Below are positions 11,084-18,603 of a stretch of DNA of 64,000 nucleotides, in pieces. The translations under genes and the position numbers were made by a program. Position 1 is the stretch's first letter. Every line of letters begins with the position of its first letter. The notes beneath the pieces are model-generated. The model was given only the letters and a program-made list of their open reading frames with translations. It had not been told where the DNA came from and did not search any database. The DNA comes from an uncultured Sphingomonadaceae bacterium (GTDB lineage: Bacteria; Pseudomonadota; Alphaproteobacteria; Sphingomonadales; Sphingomonadaceae): the NCBI GenBank assembly GCA_947501325.1, contig CANMVC010000002.1, forward strand, positions 62,001-126,000, given 5' to 3'.

Positions 11084-11740
11084 CTAGTCCATCCACATAC
11101 GCATGAGATTATATTGCAAAGCCTGCATACGGGTATAGTTTTCGTGCTTCATATTCAGTCCTTCGAGCGCGGCGACTTCGTTTAGCTCATAAAGCAGGTT
11201 GCGCTTCATCACGTCACGTACCTTGCTCTGAATGAAGGTGATCGCAACCATGCGCTCCCCACCAGAAATTTCTTCAACCTCATGGAGCGTATGGGATGGA
11301 TAGACGATTGCGGTCCCCGGTAGCCCTTTGAAGCGCATTCCCGCTTCACCTTGTGTGACGCGGAGAGCGCCGCCTTTATAGTCTTCGGGGCCATTTAAGA
11401 AGACAGTACAGCTCAAATCGGAACGAAGCGGTCCGTCGGGCAGCGGGATAACAGCGCTGTCTGCATGAAGGCCATAATGCATGCCCGGCTGATACCGGGT
11501 GATAAGTGGCGGGGCCACCTTCTCCGGAAAGGCGAAGTCGGTGAACTCGGGATTGGACATCAGCGCATCGTGGAGGATTTTGGACGTCTTGTTATAGGCA
11601 TCCAGATCATGCAGCTGCAGGTTGTTCTTTACTTTCGAATGCGGGTTACTGATCTTGCCATCGACAAACTGGCCGCTGCTCGCGATCTTCTTGATTTCGT
11701 TGACTTGGCTCTGGTCCAGTAATTTCAGCTGTTTGAACAT
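11084..11740 (-). CDS. Fe(II)/2-oxoglutarate-dependent PKHD-type hydroxylase
   Basis: A 218-aa protein of the prolyl-4-hydroxylase-like (P4Hc / PiuC-YbiX) family. The iron triad is visible as HxD in YGLHADSAV and a distal His in VYPSHTLHEVEEI; the 2-oxoglutarate-binding Arg is in ISGGERMVAITF. It is cytoplasmic, with no signal peptide. Its start codon overlaps the stop of the sulfotransferase-like gene (TAATG), so the two are translationally coupled. In sphingomonads such hydroxylases often accompany TonB receptors and tryptophan-halogenase-like genes, but none is nearby here. The substrate cannot be inferred. Confidence 0.88.
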   Translation of the reverse strand: MFKQLKLLDQSQVNEIKKIASSGQFVDGKISNPHSKVKNNLQLHDLDAYNKTSKILHDALMSNPEFTDFAFPEKVAPPLITRYQPGMHYGLHADSAVIPLPDGPLRSDLSCTVFLNGPEDYKGGALRVTQGEAGMRFKGLPGTAIVYPSHTLHEVEEISGGERMVAITFIQSKVRDVMKRNLLYELNEVAALEGLNMKHENYTRMQALQYNLMRMWMD

Positions 11741-12789
11741 TATTTTCTCGTTTCAATCCATTGCATGGCATCGGCCACCAGGGGAAATTCGGTAGCTATT
11801 TTCTCGACCCATAATATCGCGGCGCGAATATCGGCTGCGTGTTTCTGGTTCGCCTCGTTGAGCAGTTCTTGCCGCAAATTGGGACTATAGTCATGTTCCG
11901 GTGCTTTGGAATAGGAAGACATGATTGGCCCCGAGATTAGGTCAGCCGCTTTTTGCATCGACATTTCTTGATCGAAATGCGCCGCAGCACTTAGCAACCG
12001 TTCTTCGGGATGCTGGAGAAACGACTCAAAATCCATCCATAATATCTGGGCGTAGGGGCTGGCCTTTTGTGCTGCGAAGAGCGTGACCAGCTCGCACATC
12101 CAGCTCATCGCAACGCGCTGAGCCAGCGATAATTCCCACAATCGGGCAGGGGCTTTTCCGAGATGGCGCGTTAGTCTGTTCAATCGCGCGCCTGCCATCA
12201 TATGGGTTTCTTGTACCGATGCTTCGCCGGCTAATATGGTCGGGATATAGCGATCAAGCGGGGCATAGAGAAACAGCGCATCGGTCGGTGCCGCCAGCAA
12301 CTGGGGCGCCAATTCGCTCACGAAGCTGCTTGCCTTGATCATCACCCGCTGGTCAGTTCGAAATGACCGTGAAAGCCAGTGAACAGCCTCGGAGAAGCGT
12401 TTCTCGTAAACGTCTGGCGACCAAGGACTTTCGGGTTGATCCCGGATTTGGGAAATTTCGCATAAAGTTCGCAGCAATTGCGGTTCTCTGAGTGCCAGCA
12501 CGGTATCGATTTCGCCCAAAAGGCGGGACAGCAAGGTCGAACCGACATGACCGATATGGAATATATATTGCGGGGTCGGCGACTTAACCAATGCAACTTG
12601 AGACAGTTCCGCCCATGGCACCAGCTGCCGCCGCAATTGTGGCGTGATAATCCGTTGGTCCAGGAAGCTTGCCTTGCGGTAGTCGTCTTCGGTCAAATGC
12701 GACAGCAGCACCTGATCGGTTGGCAGGTCGACCAGGTGCGGGAGCAGTCCCGCGTCCTGAGAAAACTGATTTTGCCAACTGTTGGTCAA
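11740..12789 (-). CDS. Sulfotransferase-like P-loop protein
   Basis: A 349-aa protein. HIGHVGSTLLSRLLGE around residues 97-112 matches the 5'-phosphosulfate loop of PAPS-dependent sulfotransferases, and the following LALREPQLLRTL is typical of the same class. The rest is mostly helical, with no membrane segment. It is the first gene of a two-gene unit with the PKHD hydroxylase, overlapping by one base. The acceptor is unknown and sulfotransferase activity is only inferred from the loop; members of this set could also be non-catalytic. A rho-independent terminator belonging to rplI lies just upstream. Confidence 0.7.
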   Translation of the reverse strand: MTNSWQNQFSQDAGLLPHLVDLPTDQVLLSHLTEDDYRKASFLDQRIITPQLRRQLVPWAELSQVALVKSPTPQYIFHIGHVGSTLLSRLLGEIDTVLALREPQLLRTLCEISQIRDQPESPWSPDVYEKRFSEAVHWLSRSFRTDQRVMIKASSFVSELAPQLLAAPTDALFLYAPLDRYIPTILAGEASVQETHMMAGARLNRLTRHLGKAPARLWELSLAQRVAMSWMCELVTLFAAQKASPYAQILWMDFESFLQHPEERLLSAAAHFDQEMSMQKAADLISGPIMSSYSKAPEHDYSPNLRQELLNEANQKHAADIRAAILWVEKIATEFPLVADAMQWIETRK

Positions 12790-12808
12790 TGCGCCCTCAT
12801 ATCTATGG

Positions 12809-12859
12809 AAAAGCCCGAAGGCGGATTGTTACTCTGTAACGCACCAGCTCCGGGCTTTT
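12809..12859 (-). terminator. Terminator downstream of rplI
   Basis: Inverted repeat AAAAGCCCG (12809-12817) / CGGGCTTTT (12851-12859). Read on the minus strand it follows the rplI stop by about 20 bases and ends in a short T-run. It separates the ribosomal operon from the sulfotransferase-like gene. Confidence 0.7.
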
Positions 12860-12879
12860 CAATCACTTGCTGACAAATA

Positions 12880-13530
12880 TTATGCTTTGTCTTCGGCGCT
12901 TTCTTCGGTTGTTTCAGCAGTTTCCTCGGAAGCAGCTTCATCAGAAGCTTCTTCTATTTCGGCTGCGTCGCCTTCACCTTCGTCTTCGCTATCGGGTGCC
13001 AAAGCATTTGCAGCCAATTCGGCTTGCTCTTCTTCGAACATCTGAGCGATCACGTCGATGCCGTCTTTCTGAAGCTCTGCTTCGTCATCGGAACGGGCCA
13101 CATTCACCTGCACGTTGACCGAAACTTCAGGGTGCAAACGGATGCGAACGTCGAAAACACCAAGCGTCTTGATTGGTTTTTCAAGGATCACCATGCTTTT
13201 CTCAACCGTGGCGCCATCGGCTGCCAAAGCTTCGACAATATCGCGAACCGAAACCGAACCATAAAGCTGGCCACTGGCGGAAGAGGCGCGGATCAAGATG
13301 ATCTGCTTCCCGTCAATGCTGCCGGAAGCTTTTTCCGCTTCCTTGCGTTTTTCTTCGTTTTCCGATTCAATCTGCGCACGATTGGCTTCGAAAACCTTTT
13401 TGTTGGCTTCGTTGGCGCGCAGAGCTTTTTTATTAGGCAGCAGGAAGTTACGGGCATAGCCGTTCTTCACGGTAACAACATCACCGATACCGCCCAGTTT
13501 TTCGACTCGTTCGAGCAAAATAATATCCAT
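12880..13530 (-). CDS. rplI: 50S ribosomal protein L9 with acidic C-terminal extension
   Basis: The N-terminal rRNA-binding domain is clear (MDIILLERVEKLGGIGDVV, then VKNGYARNFLLPNKKA), followed by the connecting helix and C-terminal domain to about residue 150. The remaining ~55 residues are almost entirely Glu, Asp, Ala and Ser, making it 216 aa against ~150 for a typical L9. Acidic tails on L9 occur in several alphaproteobacteria. It is the last gene of rpsF-rpsR-rplI, 11 bp after rpsR. Confidence 0.97.
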   Translation of the reverse strand: MDIILLERVEKLGGIGDVVTVKNGYARNFLLPNKKALRANEANKKVFEANRAQIESENEEKRKEAEKASGSIDGKQIILIRASSASGQLYGSVSVRDIVEALAADGATVEKSMVILEKPIKTLGVFDVRIRLHPEVSVNVQVNVARSDDEAELQKDGIDVIAQMFEEEQAELAANALAPDSEDEGEGDAAEIEEASDEAASEETAETTEESAEDKA

Positions 13531-13541
13531 GTCTCTTGCTC

Positions 13542-13766
13542 CTATTTCACGAGATAAGGCAGCAGGCCAAGATGGCGTGCGCGCTTAATGGCTTTGGACA
13601 ACTCGCGCTGCTTCTTGGCAGAAACGGCGGTGATACGACTAGGTACGATTTTGCCACGCTCGGAAATATATCCCTGCAGCATCTTCACATCTTTATAGTC
13701 GATTGATTGTGCGTTCTTGCCGGAAAAGGGGCAGCTTTTGCGGCGACGGAAAAATGGACGTCCCAT
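13542..13766 (-). CDS. rpsR: 30S ribosomal protein S18
   Basis: A 74-aa small-subunit protein with the conserved [22 protein letters not shown] and [20 protein letters not shown] blocks. S18 binds next to S6 on the 30S platform, and the gene lies 21 bp downstream of rpsF, the usual arrangement. Preceded by an AAGGAGTAAT-type ribosome-binding site on the minus strand. Confidence 0.98.
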   Translation of the reverse strand: MGRPFFRRRKSCPFSGKNAQSIDYKDVKMLQGYISERGKIVPSRITAVSAKKQRELSKAIKRARHLGLLPYLVK

Positions 13767-13787
13767 GATTATTACTCCTTTTCTAGC

Positions 13788-14159
13788 TTAACTATCGCGA
13801 CGCGGGCGATCGCCGCCACCACGCCGTGTGTCACGTTCAGGCTTGCGCATCATGACGGATGGACCTTCTTCGTGCTCGTCTACGCGGATGGTCAGAAAAC
13901 GGATCACGTCTTCGTTGATACGGGTCTGACGCTCCAATTCGGCAATCACGTTGGTCGGTGCGTCGAGACGCAGCATAACATAATGCGCTTTGCGGTTTTT
14001 CTGAACCTTGTAAGCCAGCGTGCGCAGGCCCCAGGTTTCCGTCAAAACAACTTTGCCTTCATTGGCTTCAACAATTTTTGTAGCTTCCTGAGCGAGTGCA
14101 TCGACTTGAGACTGGCTCAAATCCTGACGCGCGAGGAAGACATGCTCATAATGCGGCAT
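13788..14159 (-). CDS. rpsF: 30S ribosomal protein S6
   Basis: A 123-aa protein with the S6 fold markers [39 protein letters not shown] and [15 protein letters not shown]. The Arg/Asp/Gly-rich C-terminal tail after residue ~105 is common in alphaproteobacteria. It is the first gene of rpsF-rpsR-rplI. The promoter must lie in 14160-14349, because beyond that the DNA is repeats. Confidence 0.98.
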   Translation of the reverse strand: MPHYEHVFLARQDLSQSQVDALAQEATKIVEANEGKVVLTETWGLRTLAYKVQKNRKAHYVMLRLDAPTNVIAELERQTRINEDVIRFLTIRVDEHEEGPSVMMRKPERDTRRGGGDRPRRDS

Positions 14160-14349
14160 GCAGTATTTCCTTCATATTACCGATCGCTGACGCCGCACCA
14201 TGCAGACACGCCCCTCCGGCTTTCTTTGGTTTTCCAAGTGATTCGAACAATCGAATGACGCGGAAGCGGCGCTCATGGCGGATTTGCGAGAGGAATGCAA
14301 GTGTTGTGATGATGGTTTGCAGGTGCCCAACGCCCAATAAACAATCGCC

Positions 14350-14372
14350 CCCAAAGTTCACACAGATCACAC
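14350..14372 (-). repeat. Short interspersed element A, copy 3 (inverse orientation)
   Basis: CCAAAGTTCACACAGATCAC on the plus strand, the complement of the GTGTGAACTTTGG element at 7316 and 7475. First of three copies that alternate with P4 palindromes. Confidence 0.75.
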
Positions 14373-14379
14373 GTCCTTC

Positions 14380-14390
14380 ACCCCCCCCCC
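14380..14390 (+). repeat. Homopolymeric C tract
   Basis: A run of ten C residues (14381-14390) between element A copy 3 and the first P4 palindrome. It is non-coding here. Confidence 0.9.
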
Positions 14391-14475
14391 GCTCGTGCTG
14401 AGCCTGTCGAAGCACAGGCCGAGGGTTCCGCAACCATTTGCGCAGGTCGCCCTTCGACAAGCTCAGGACGAACGG
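14391..14475. repeat. Palindromic repeat, family P4 (copy 1)
   Basis: The left arm GCTCGTGCTGAGCCTGTCGA answers the right arm CCTTCGACAAGCTCAGGACG, separated by ~35 bp. This resembles the CTTCGACAAGCTCAG palindromes widespread in alphaproteobacterial intergenic DNA. Confidence 0.8.
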
Positions 14476-14496
14476 AAGGGTGCGTGGCCAAATCCT

Positions 14497-14520
14497 TCCA
14501 AAGTTCACACCATTCACACG
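14497..14520 (-). repeat. Short interspersed element A, copy 4 (inverse orientation)
   Basis: CCAAAGTTCACACCATTCAC plus ACG, lying between the two P4 palindromes. Near-identical to copy 5 at 14645-14668. Confidence 0.8.
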
Positions 14521-14533
14521 CCCTTAACCCCAC

Positions 14534-14621
14534 CCGTTCGTGCTGAGCTTGTCGAAGCACGGGCGGAGAGTGGCCGCAACCGCTTGCGCGGATCGCCCTT
14601 CGACAAGCTCAGCACGAACGG
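14534..14621. repeat. Palindromic repeat, family P4 (copy 2)
   Basis: CCGTTCGTGCTGAGCTTGTC on the left and GACAAGCTCAGCACGAACGG on the right are exact complements, a 20-bp arm. This is the best-preserved P4 copy. Confidence 0.85.
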
Positions 14622-14818
14622 AAGTGGGGCGTGGCCTCATCCTTCCCAAAGTTCACACCATTCACACCTCCCTTCTCACCACAACCCGTTCTCGCCACGG
14701 CTTCCAGAAACACCACCTGTCTATCCGGCGACCAGCCATCATGGGGTTCCTTGGGATGAGCGAGATCATCAACGGAAGGAGTATCGGTAAATTGTTCATG
14801 GTTCGGGTGTTGGGTCAT
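14609..14818 (-). pseudogene. Truncated N-terminus of a helix-turn-helix-type gene
   Basis: The ATG at 14818 has a good ribosome-binding site (GGAGAAAG, 7-8 bases upstream) and opens a 69-codon frame. Residues ~27-46 (HDGWSPDRQVVFLEAVARTG) look like the start of a sphingomonad family of small proteins in which GWTPERQ-type text leads into a helix-turn-helix; that family link is from memory. After Cys46 the similarity stops. From residue ~51 the frame runs into element A copy 5 and then a P4 arm, ending at 14609. No continuation is visible in 14160-14600. It may still be translated as a 69-aa peptide. The region 14160-15004 is otherwise repeats and leader DNA. Confidence 0.5.
14645..14668 (-). 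repeat. Short interspersed element A, copy 5 (inverse orientation)
   Basis: CCCAAAGTTCACACCATTCA plus CACC. It forms the breakpoint at which the open frame of the truncated gene 14609-14818 loses its family-like sequence. Confidence 0.8.
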
Positions 14819-14945
14819 TGGTGCTTTCTCCATAAAAGTGAAAGCGCGCAAATAACCTATCTGGTACAATGTAGGAAAGAGGGAATTTTGAACGCTGGCT
14901 GTTCCGGAAATGTCCGTTTCACCGCGGTAGCGGAAATTAGCGCCC

Positions 14946-14986
14946 AAACAAAAAGCCCCGCCAGATCGCTCTGACAGGGCTTTGGG
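14946..14986 (-). terminator. Terminator of the PEP-CTERM gene
   Basis: AAAGCCC (14951-14957) pairs with GGGCTTT (14976-14982). Read on the minus strand the hairpin is followed by TTTTTGTTT, about 20 bases beyond the stop codon of 15005-15607. Confidence 0.75.
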
Positions 14987-15004
14987 GTAAACTTGTTGTT
15001 TTGC

Positions 15005-15607
15005 TTAAGCGTAGCTAACTTTAACGTTCGCTTTGCGCGCCATATTCTTTTGGCGGCGCATCGCTCCGCCAATGGCACCGAAACCAAAGATCATGAACGC
15101 CCATGTGGCTGGCTCGGGAACGGCGGCTACGGCGGCCCCGGCAACCTGGAGTTCGACATTATAGTCCAGCACGACCACGCCGTTGCCGAGTAGCAAGCCA
15201 TATGTGCCTGGCCCCAAGTCGGGGAGCACTGAAGAAAAATTGGCTAGCGGTGTATCGATGAAAAAATCACCGGTAGAGAAAGACGTGCTGCTCAGAAATA
15301 TCTGCGTACCATCGTTGATCAATGAATTCATTATTGACACATTTAGGCCAGTTAATGTTTGACCCATCAAAATCTCAAACGGGATAAAATCGGCTGGATC
15401 TCCCGGAGAATTCAAGCTGCCAGCAAATGTATTTGTTCCCGGCATAAGCGGAATAAAGTTTCTTGTCGGTTGGCCCAGAGCATCAACAGCGGCCGTAAAA
15501 GTATCAATATCTCCGCTTACGGCTTCATCAAATGTCACAGCGGCGTGAGCTGGTGCTGCGGCGAATGTCATCGCCGCGGCTGTTAGAGCGAAAGTCAGTT
15601 TTTTCAT
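15005..15607 (-). CDS. PEP-CTERM (PEPxxWA-type) sorting-domain exported protein
   Basis: A 200-aa secreted protein. The signal peptide ends near APAHA-A, followed by a ~145-residue Ser/Thr/Gly/Asp-rich beta-type body with two Met and no Cys. The C-terminal sorting signal has PEPATWAFMIFGFGAIGGA, a hydrophobic stretch, then a basic tail (MRRQKNMARK). Such proteins are recognised by exosortase and exported to the cell surface or extracellular matrix; no exosortase is in this window. AGGGG precedes the ATG. It is a single-gene unit with its own terminator. The ligand or role of the body domain is unknown. Confidence 0.85.
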   Translation of the reverse strand: MKKLTFALTAAAMTFAAAPAHAAVTFDEAVSGDIDTFTAAVDALGQPTRNFIPLMPGTNTFAGSLNSPGDPADFIPFEILMGQTLTGLNVSIMNSLINDGTQIFLSSTSFSTGDFFIDTPLANFSSVLPDLGPGTYGLLLGNGVVVLDYNVELQVAGAAVAAVPEPATWAFMIFGFGAIGGAMRRQKNMARKANVKVSYA

Positions 15608-15799
15608 TTGATACCCCTGTTCAATATATTACACGAAGCAGTATGATATATCCATCAGTCTCCGTCCGGAGCGACCCTAACCGTTCGTTAACAGATTATG
15701 TTACTTAAACCTAAAGATAATTTGGCGCAGCGGTATAGCCTGTCCCGATACAGCACATAATTCAATGTCCACAGATGCGCCCAAAGCCGACATTAGCTC

Positions 15800-17065
15800 T
15801 CATTTAATAAACTTAAACATATGCCCGCCAATTTTCCGCATCTGGATTTCTTCCGAGCCTTCGGTAATCCGGTAGCGGCGGTGATGGCGGTAGATATGTT
15901 CAAACGGCTTGTGGCGGGAATAGCCCATGCCGCCATGGACCTGCATCGCGCGGTCGGCGGCGTCGCAGCATAGGCGGTTGGCGCGATAGTTACACATGGA
16001 GACCTGCGCCGAGAGATATTTGGCGACGTCGACCTTGGGCATGCCGTCCATTTGTGACGCGGTCTTGTAGATGAGCTGGCGCAGCATGGCGGCTTCTGTA
16101 TGGAGTTCGACCAGCGGAAACTGGATCGCCTGATTGACCGACAGGGGCTTGCCAAAGGGTTTGCGCTCTCCGGCATATTTGACAGATTCATCGATGCAAT
16201 ATTGCGCGGCACCCAAAGAGGATGCGGCTTGGCGAATGCGGTTTTCGTGGACGAAATGCTGCGCGGCGGCGAGGCCCATGTCGAGGTCGCCTAATATCTG
16301 GTCCGCCGGAATCCAGACATTAGTAAAGCTGCATTTCGGGTGGTCGGTGGGCATGTTGAATGTCCACATATATTCGCCGATTTCGAAGCCTTCGGCGTCT
16401 GTCGGAACAATGAAACAGCCTATGCCCTGCGCATCACCGTCCTTGCCGCGATGACGGGCGAAGGTCATGACATGACTCGCGACATGCAGGCCGGTGGTCC
16501 ACATTTTGTTGCCGTTGATCAGCCAGCCATCGACGCCATCGCGCTGCTCGGCGACAGCTGTCGTGTCCATCCAGGTCGCATCGGAGCCATGATCTTCTTC
16601 GGTCAGACCAAAGCACCATTTCATTTCGCCCGCGAGCATGGCGGGTATGCATTCCTTTTTTTGTTTCTCGGTTCCGAAATCGCGGACCATTAAAGGTTGG
16701 ACCAGATTGCCGACGATAGAATTTTCATTCTGCAAGTCATTATGGAGACCCAGGCCTTTGTGCGCGAGATGTTCGCGGATCCGCGCCATGCCGAGATTGG
16801 AGCCATCTTTCCCGCCAAATTCCTTGGGCAGGGCATAGCGAAAATGGCCCGCAGCATCCGCGGTGCGACGCATCTCGTCGAGCAGGTCCTCCCATTCCTT
16901 GGTCGGCAGGCCTTGATTGTCCCAGTCGGTCCGGCTGTCTTCCCGGCGATGGTCGAAAAAGCGGATATTATCATCGCGCCGCTCAATCGGCTTGATTTCG
17001 GCTTCGATAAAATCATCGAGAACGGTGAGGTAATCTTCTATTTCCTGTGGAATATCAAAGCTCAT
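15800..17065 (-). CDS. Acyl-CoA dehydrogenase, ACAD10/11-like
   Basis: A 421-aa FAD-dependent acyl-CoA dehydrogenase. Markers are the central FAD-binding CFGLTEEDHGSDATWM, the C-terminal helical domain with NRIRQAASSLGAAQYCIDES, and the strongly conserved tail QVHGGMGYSRHKPFEHIYRH, RYRITEGSEEIQMRKI. The N-terminus DIPQEIEDYLTVLDDFIEAE is typical of the subgroup fused to an APH-like kinase in eukaryotic ACAD10/ACAD11. It lies 1 bp after a kinase-like gene, so the two are one transcript. Probable role: dehydrogenation or dehydration of a CoA-bound hydroxy- or branched acid. Confidence 0.93.
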   Translation of the reverse strand: MSFDIPQEIEDYLTVLDDFIEAEIKPIERRDDNIRFFDHRREDSRTDWDNQGLPTKEWEDLLDEMRRTADAAGHFRYALPKEFGGKDGSNLGMARIREHLAHKGLGLHNDLQNENSIVGNLVQPLMVRDFGTEKQKKECIPAMLAGEMKWCFGLTEEDHGSDATWMDTTAVAEQRDGVDGWLINGNKMWTTGLHVASHVMTFARHRGKDGDAQGIGCFIVPTDAEGFEIGEYMWTFNMPTDHPKCSFTNVWIPADQILGDLDMGLAAAQHFVHENRIRQAASSLGAAQYCIDESVKYAGERKPFGKPLSVNQAIQFPLVELHTEAAMLRQLIYKTASQMDGMPKVDVAKYLSAQVSMCNYRANRLCCDAADRAMQVHGGMGYSRHKPFEHIYRHHRRYRITEGSEEIQMRKIGGHMFKFIK

Positions 17066-17066
17066 A

Positions 17067-18467
17067 TCATCGTCTCCATTTGTTGAGTGCCACCGCTAAG
17101 CCAGCATATTTGGGTTGGTCGATCGTCAGGCGTTCCAGCGCGGAGAGCCGGAAATGATCCCAAAGGCCGGGATGTTCGGGACTTATGCGCCCTTCTGAAA
17201 GGGCAGCGCAAAGCTGTCCATGGTCAAATCCAATAGCCTTAAGGCGTTCGTCAGAGGCTGCCTGAAAGGCGGGCCCGTAGAGCGCCTGCCGCTGCGCGAT
17301 ACCCAGCGCATTGCCGGCCACCCTTGACTGGAACCGGTCGTGCCCCTTGAGGTCGGGCTGAACCGTTCCGCTATTCCATTCGCCGATTGCCGTCAGCAAT
17401 TCATCATAGCCAATTTCTCCGCGTGACACGGGATGTTCGGGTGGCTGCAAATCCAGCTTCGTGCACAATTCTGCCGGCAAAATATCTTCAAAGAGCAACG
17501 CCAGATCGACTTCCACTTCCGAGACGCGGCGGCCGATAACGGTGCGTTCCAGCGACCGGTCACCATGGCTGCGCCAAATTTCGCCCATCAGCAGGCAGCT
17601 CACTCCCCACCACAGGGTCGAGTAAATCAGCCAGTAGCGAAAGCGTTCCGGATCGACAGTTTCGCCGCTATATTTGGCATAGGCGGCAAAAAATGCTTCC
17701 GCGGTATCAAATCCGCCGGCGACTTTTTTATAATGGCCAAACCGCCAGCTTGGCGTGCACAGATAGGCAAGATCCTGGACCGGATCGCCCAATCGGGTCA
17801 GTTCCCAGTCCAGCACCGCCGACAACCCCGCTGGCGTGATCATCAAATTGCCCATGCGAAAGTCACCATGGACGACCTTTTTAACGTCGCTTTCCGGCGC
17901 GTTGGTTTTGAGCCAATGAAAGGCATATTCAAACAGGGGAATAGCGGCGCCAATTTCGTCATAGCGCTCTCTCTGCTGATCGATCAGCTGAGCTGGCGAT
18001 AAATAGTCGAGCGTGTCGACAAGGCTTGCAGGATTGATATTGTGAATGTTCCAAAGCTCGGCCGCGCATTGCTCGGTTAACTTGCGCTCTGCCTCCGCAA
18101 ATTCCGGTCGTCCCAGGATTTTATGGGGCAGTGTTTCGCCCTCGGCTTTATCCATGATGAAGCCTTCACCAAGCCGATCTTCAGGGCGCAAGCGCGCACG
18201 CACGATCGGTGCCGTGACACCCGATTCCACCGCCAGATCAATAATGTCGGCCTGGGTCGCCAGAGAAATGCCGCGCATCCCCTCGTCATCGCGAGCGATA
18301 CCGCTAGGCAGCCGGCGCAAGACAAAATCCTCGTGACCATAGGTGAAGGACCAGCTCTCCATACTGGCGCCGCCAGACAGACGCCGGATATCGGTTAGCT
18401 CACCTTCGCTGCCGAAGCTATTGGCGCAAAATTCAGCCAATTTGTCTTCAAATATGCTGCTCTCCAT
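17067..18467 (-). CDS. APH-family phosphotransferase fused to a DUF6285-like domain
   Basis: 466 aa from the ATG at 18467; an upstream ATG at 18542 would add 25 residues that do not resemble the family. Residues ~20-300 are an aminoglycoside-phosphotransferase-like kinase: GGASMESWSF nucleotide loop, VVHGDFRMGNLMI catalytic loop, SAVLDWELTRLGDPVQDLAY metal-binding segment. The last ~130 residues (GYDELLTAIGEWNSG, RVAGNALGIAQRQ, ALERLTIDQPKYAGLA) match my recollection of DUF6285, usually a separate small gene beside such kinases. With the adjacent dehydrogenase it probably acts on a hydroxyacyl-CoA, not an antibiotic. Confidence 0.85.
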   Translation of the reverse strand: MESSIFEDKLAEFCANSFGSEGELTDIRRLSGGASMESWSFTYGHEDFVLRRLPSGIARDDEGMRGISLATQADIIDLAVESGVTAPIVRARLRPEDRLGEGFIMDKAEGETLPHKILGRPEFAEAERKLTEQCAAELWNIHNINPASLVDTLDYLSPAQLIDQQRERYDEIGAAIPLFEYAFHWLKTNAPESDVKKVVHGDFRMGNLMITPAGLSAVLDWELTRLGDPVQDLAYLCTPSWRFGHYKKVAGGFDTAEAFFAAYAKYSGETVDPERFRYWLIYSTLWWGVSCLLMGEIWRSHGDRSLERTVIGRRVSEVEVDLALLFEDILPAELCTKLDLQPPEHPVSRGEIGYDELLTAIGEWNSGTVQPDLKGHDRFQSRVAGNALGIAQRQALYGPAFQAASDERLKAIGFDHGQLCAALSEGRISPEHPGLWDHFRLSALERLTIDQPKYAGLAVALNKWRR

Positions 18468-18603
18468 AGGCTTTGGCCTAATTGCTCGCCGGGTGTTTGG
18501 CAATCGCAATAGTGCTAGCGAATTGCATCGCAATACTTGCATGCCAGCGCAATCCCTCTTACCTGCGGCTAATGCAAATTAACAAAATGAATAAGGGGCA
18601 AGC

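Noticed and set aside
14160-15004. CRISPR-like array because of regular ~147-bp spacing
   Set aside because: The repeated units are two different element types, the palindrome arms are long, and no cas genes are present.
17067-18467. Aminoglycoside-resistance gene
   Set aside because: APH fold, but length, DUF6285-like tail and the adjacent acyl-CoA dehydrogenase point to acyl-CoA metabolism.
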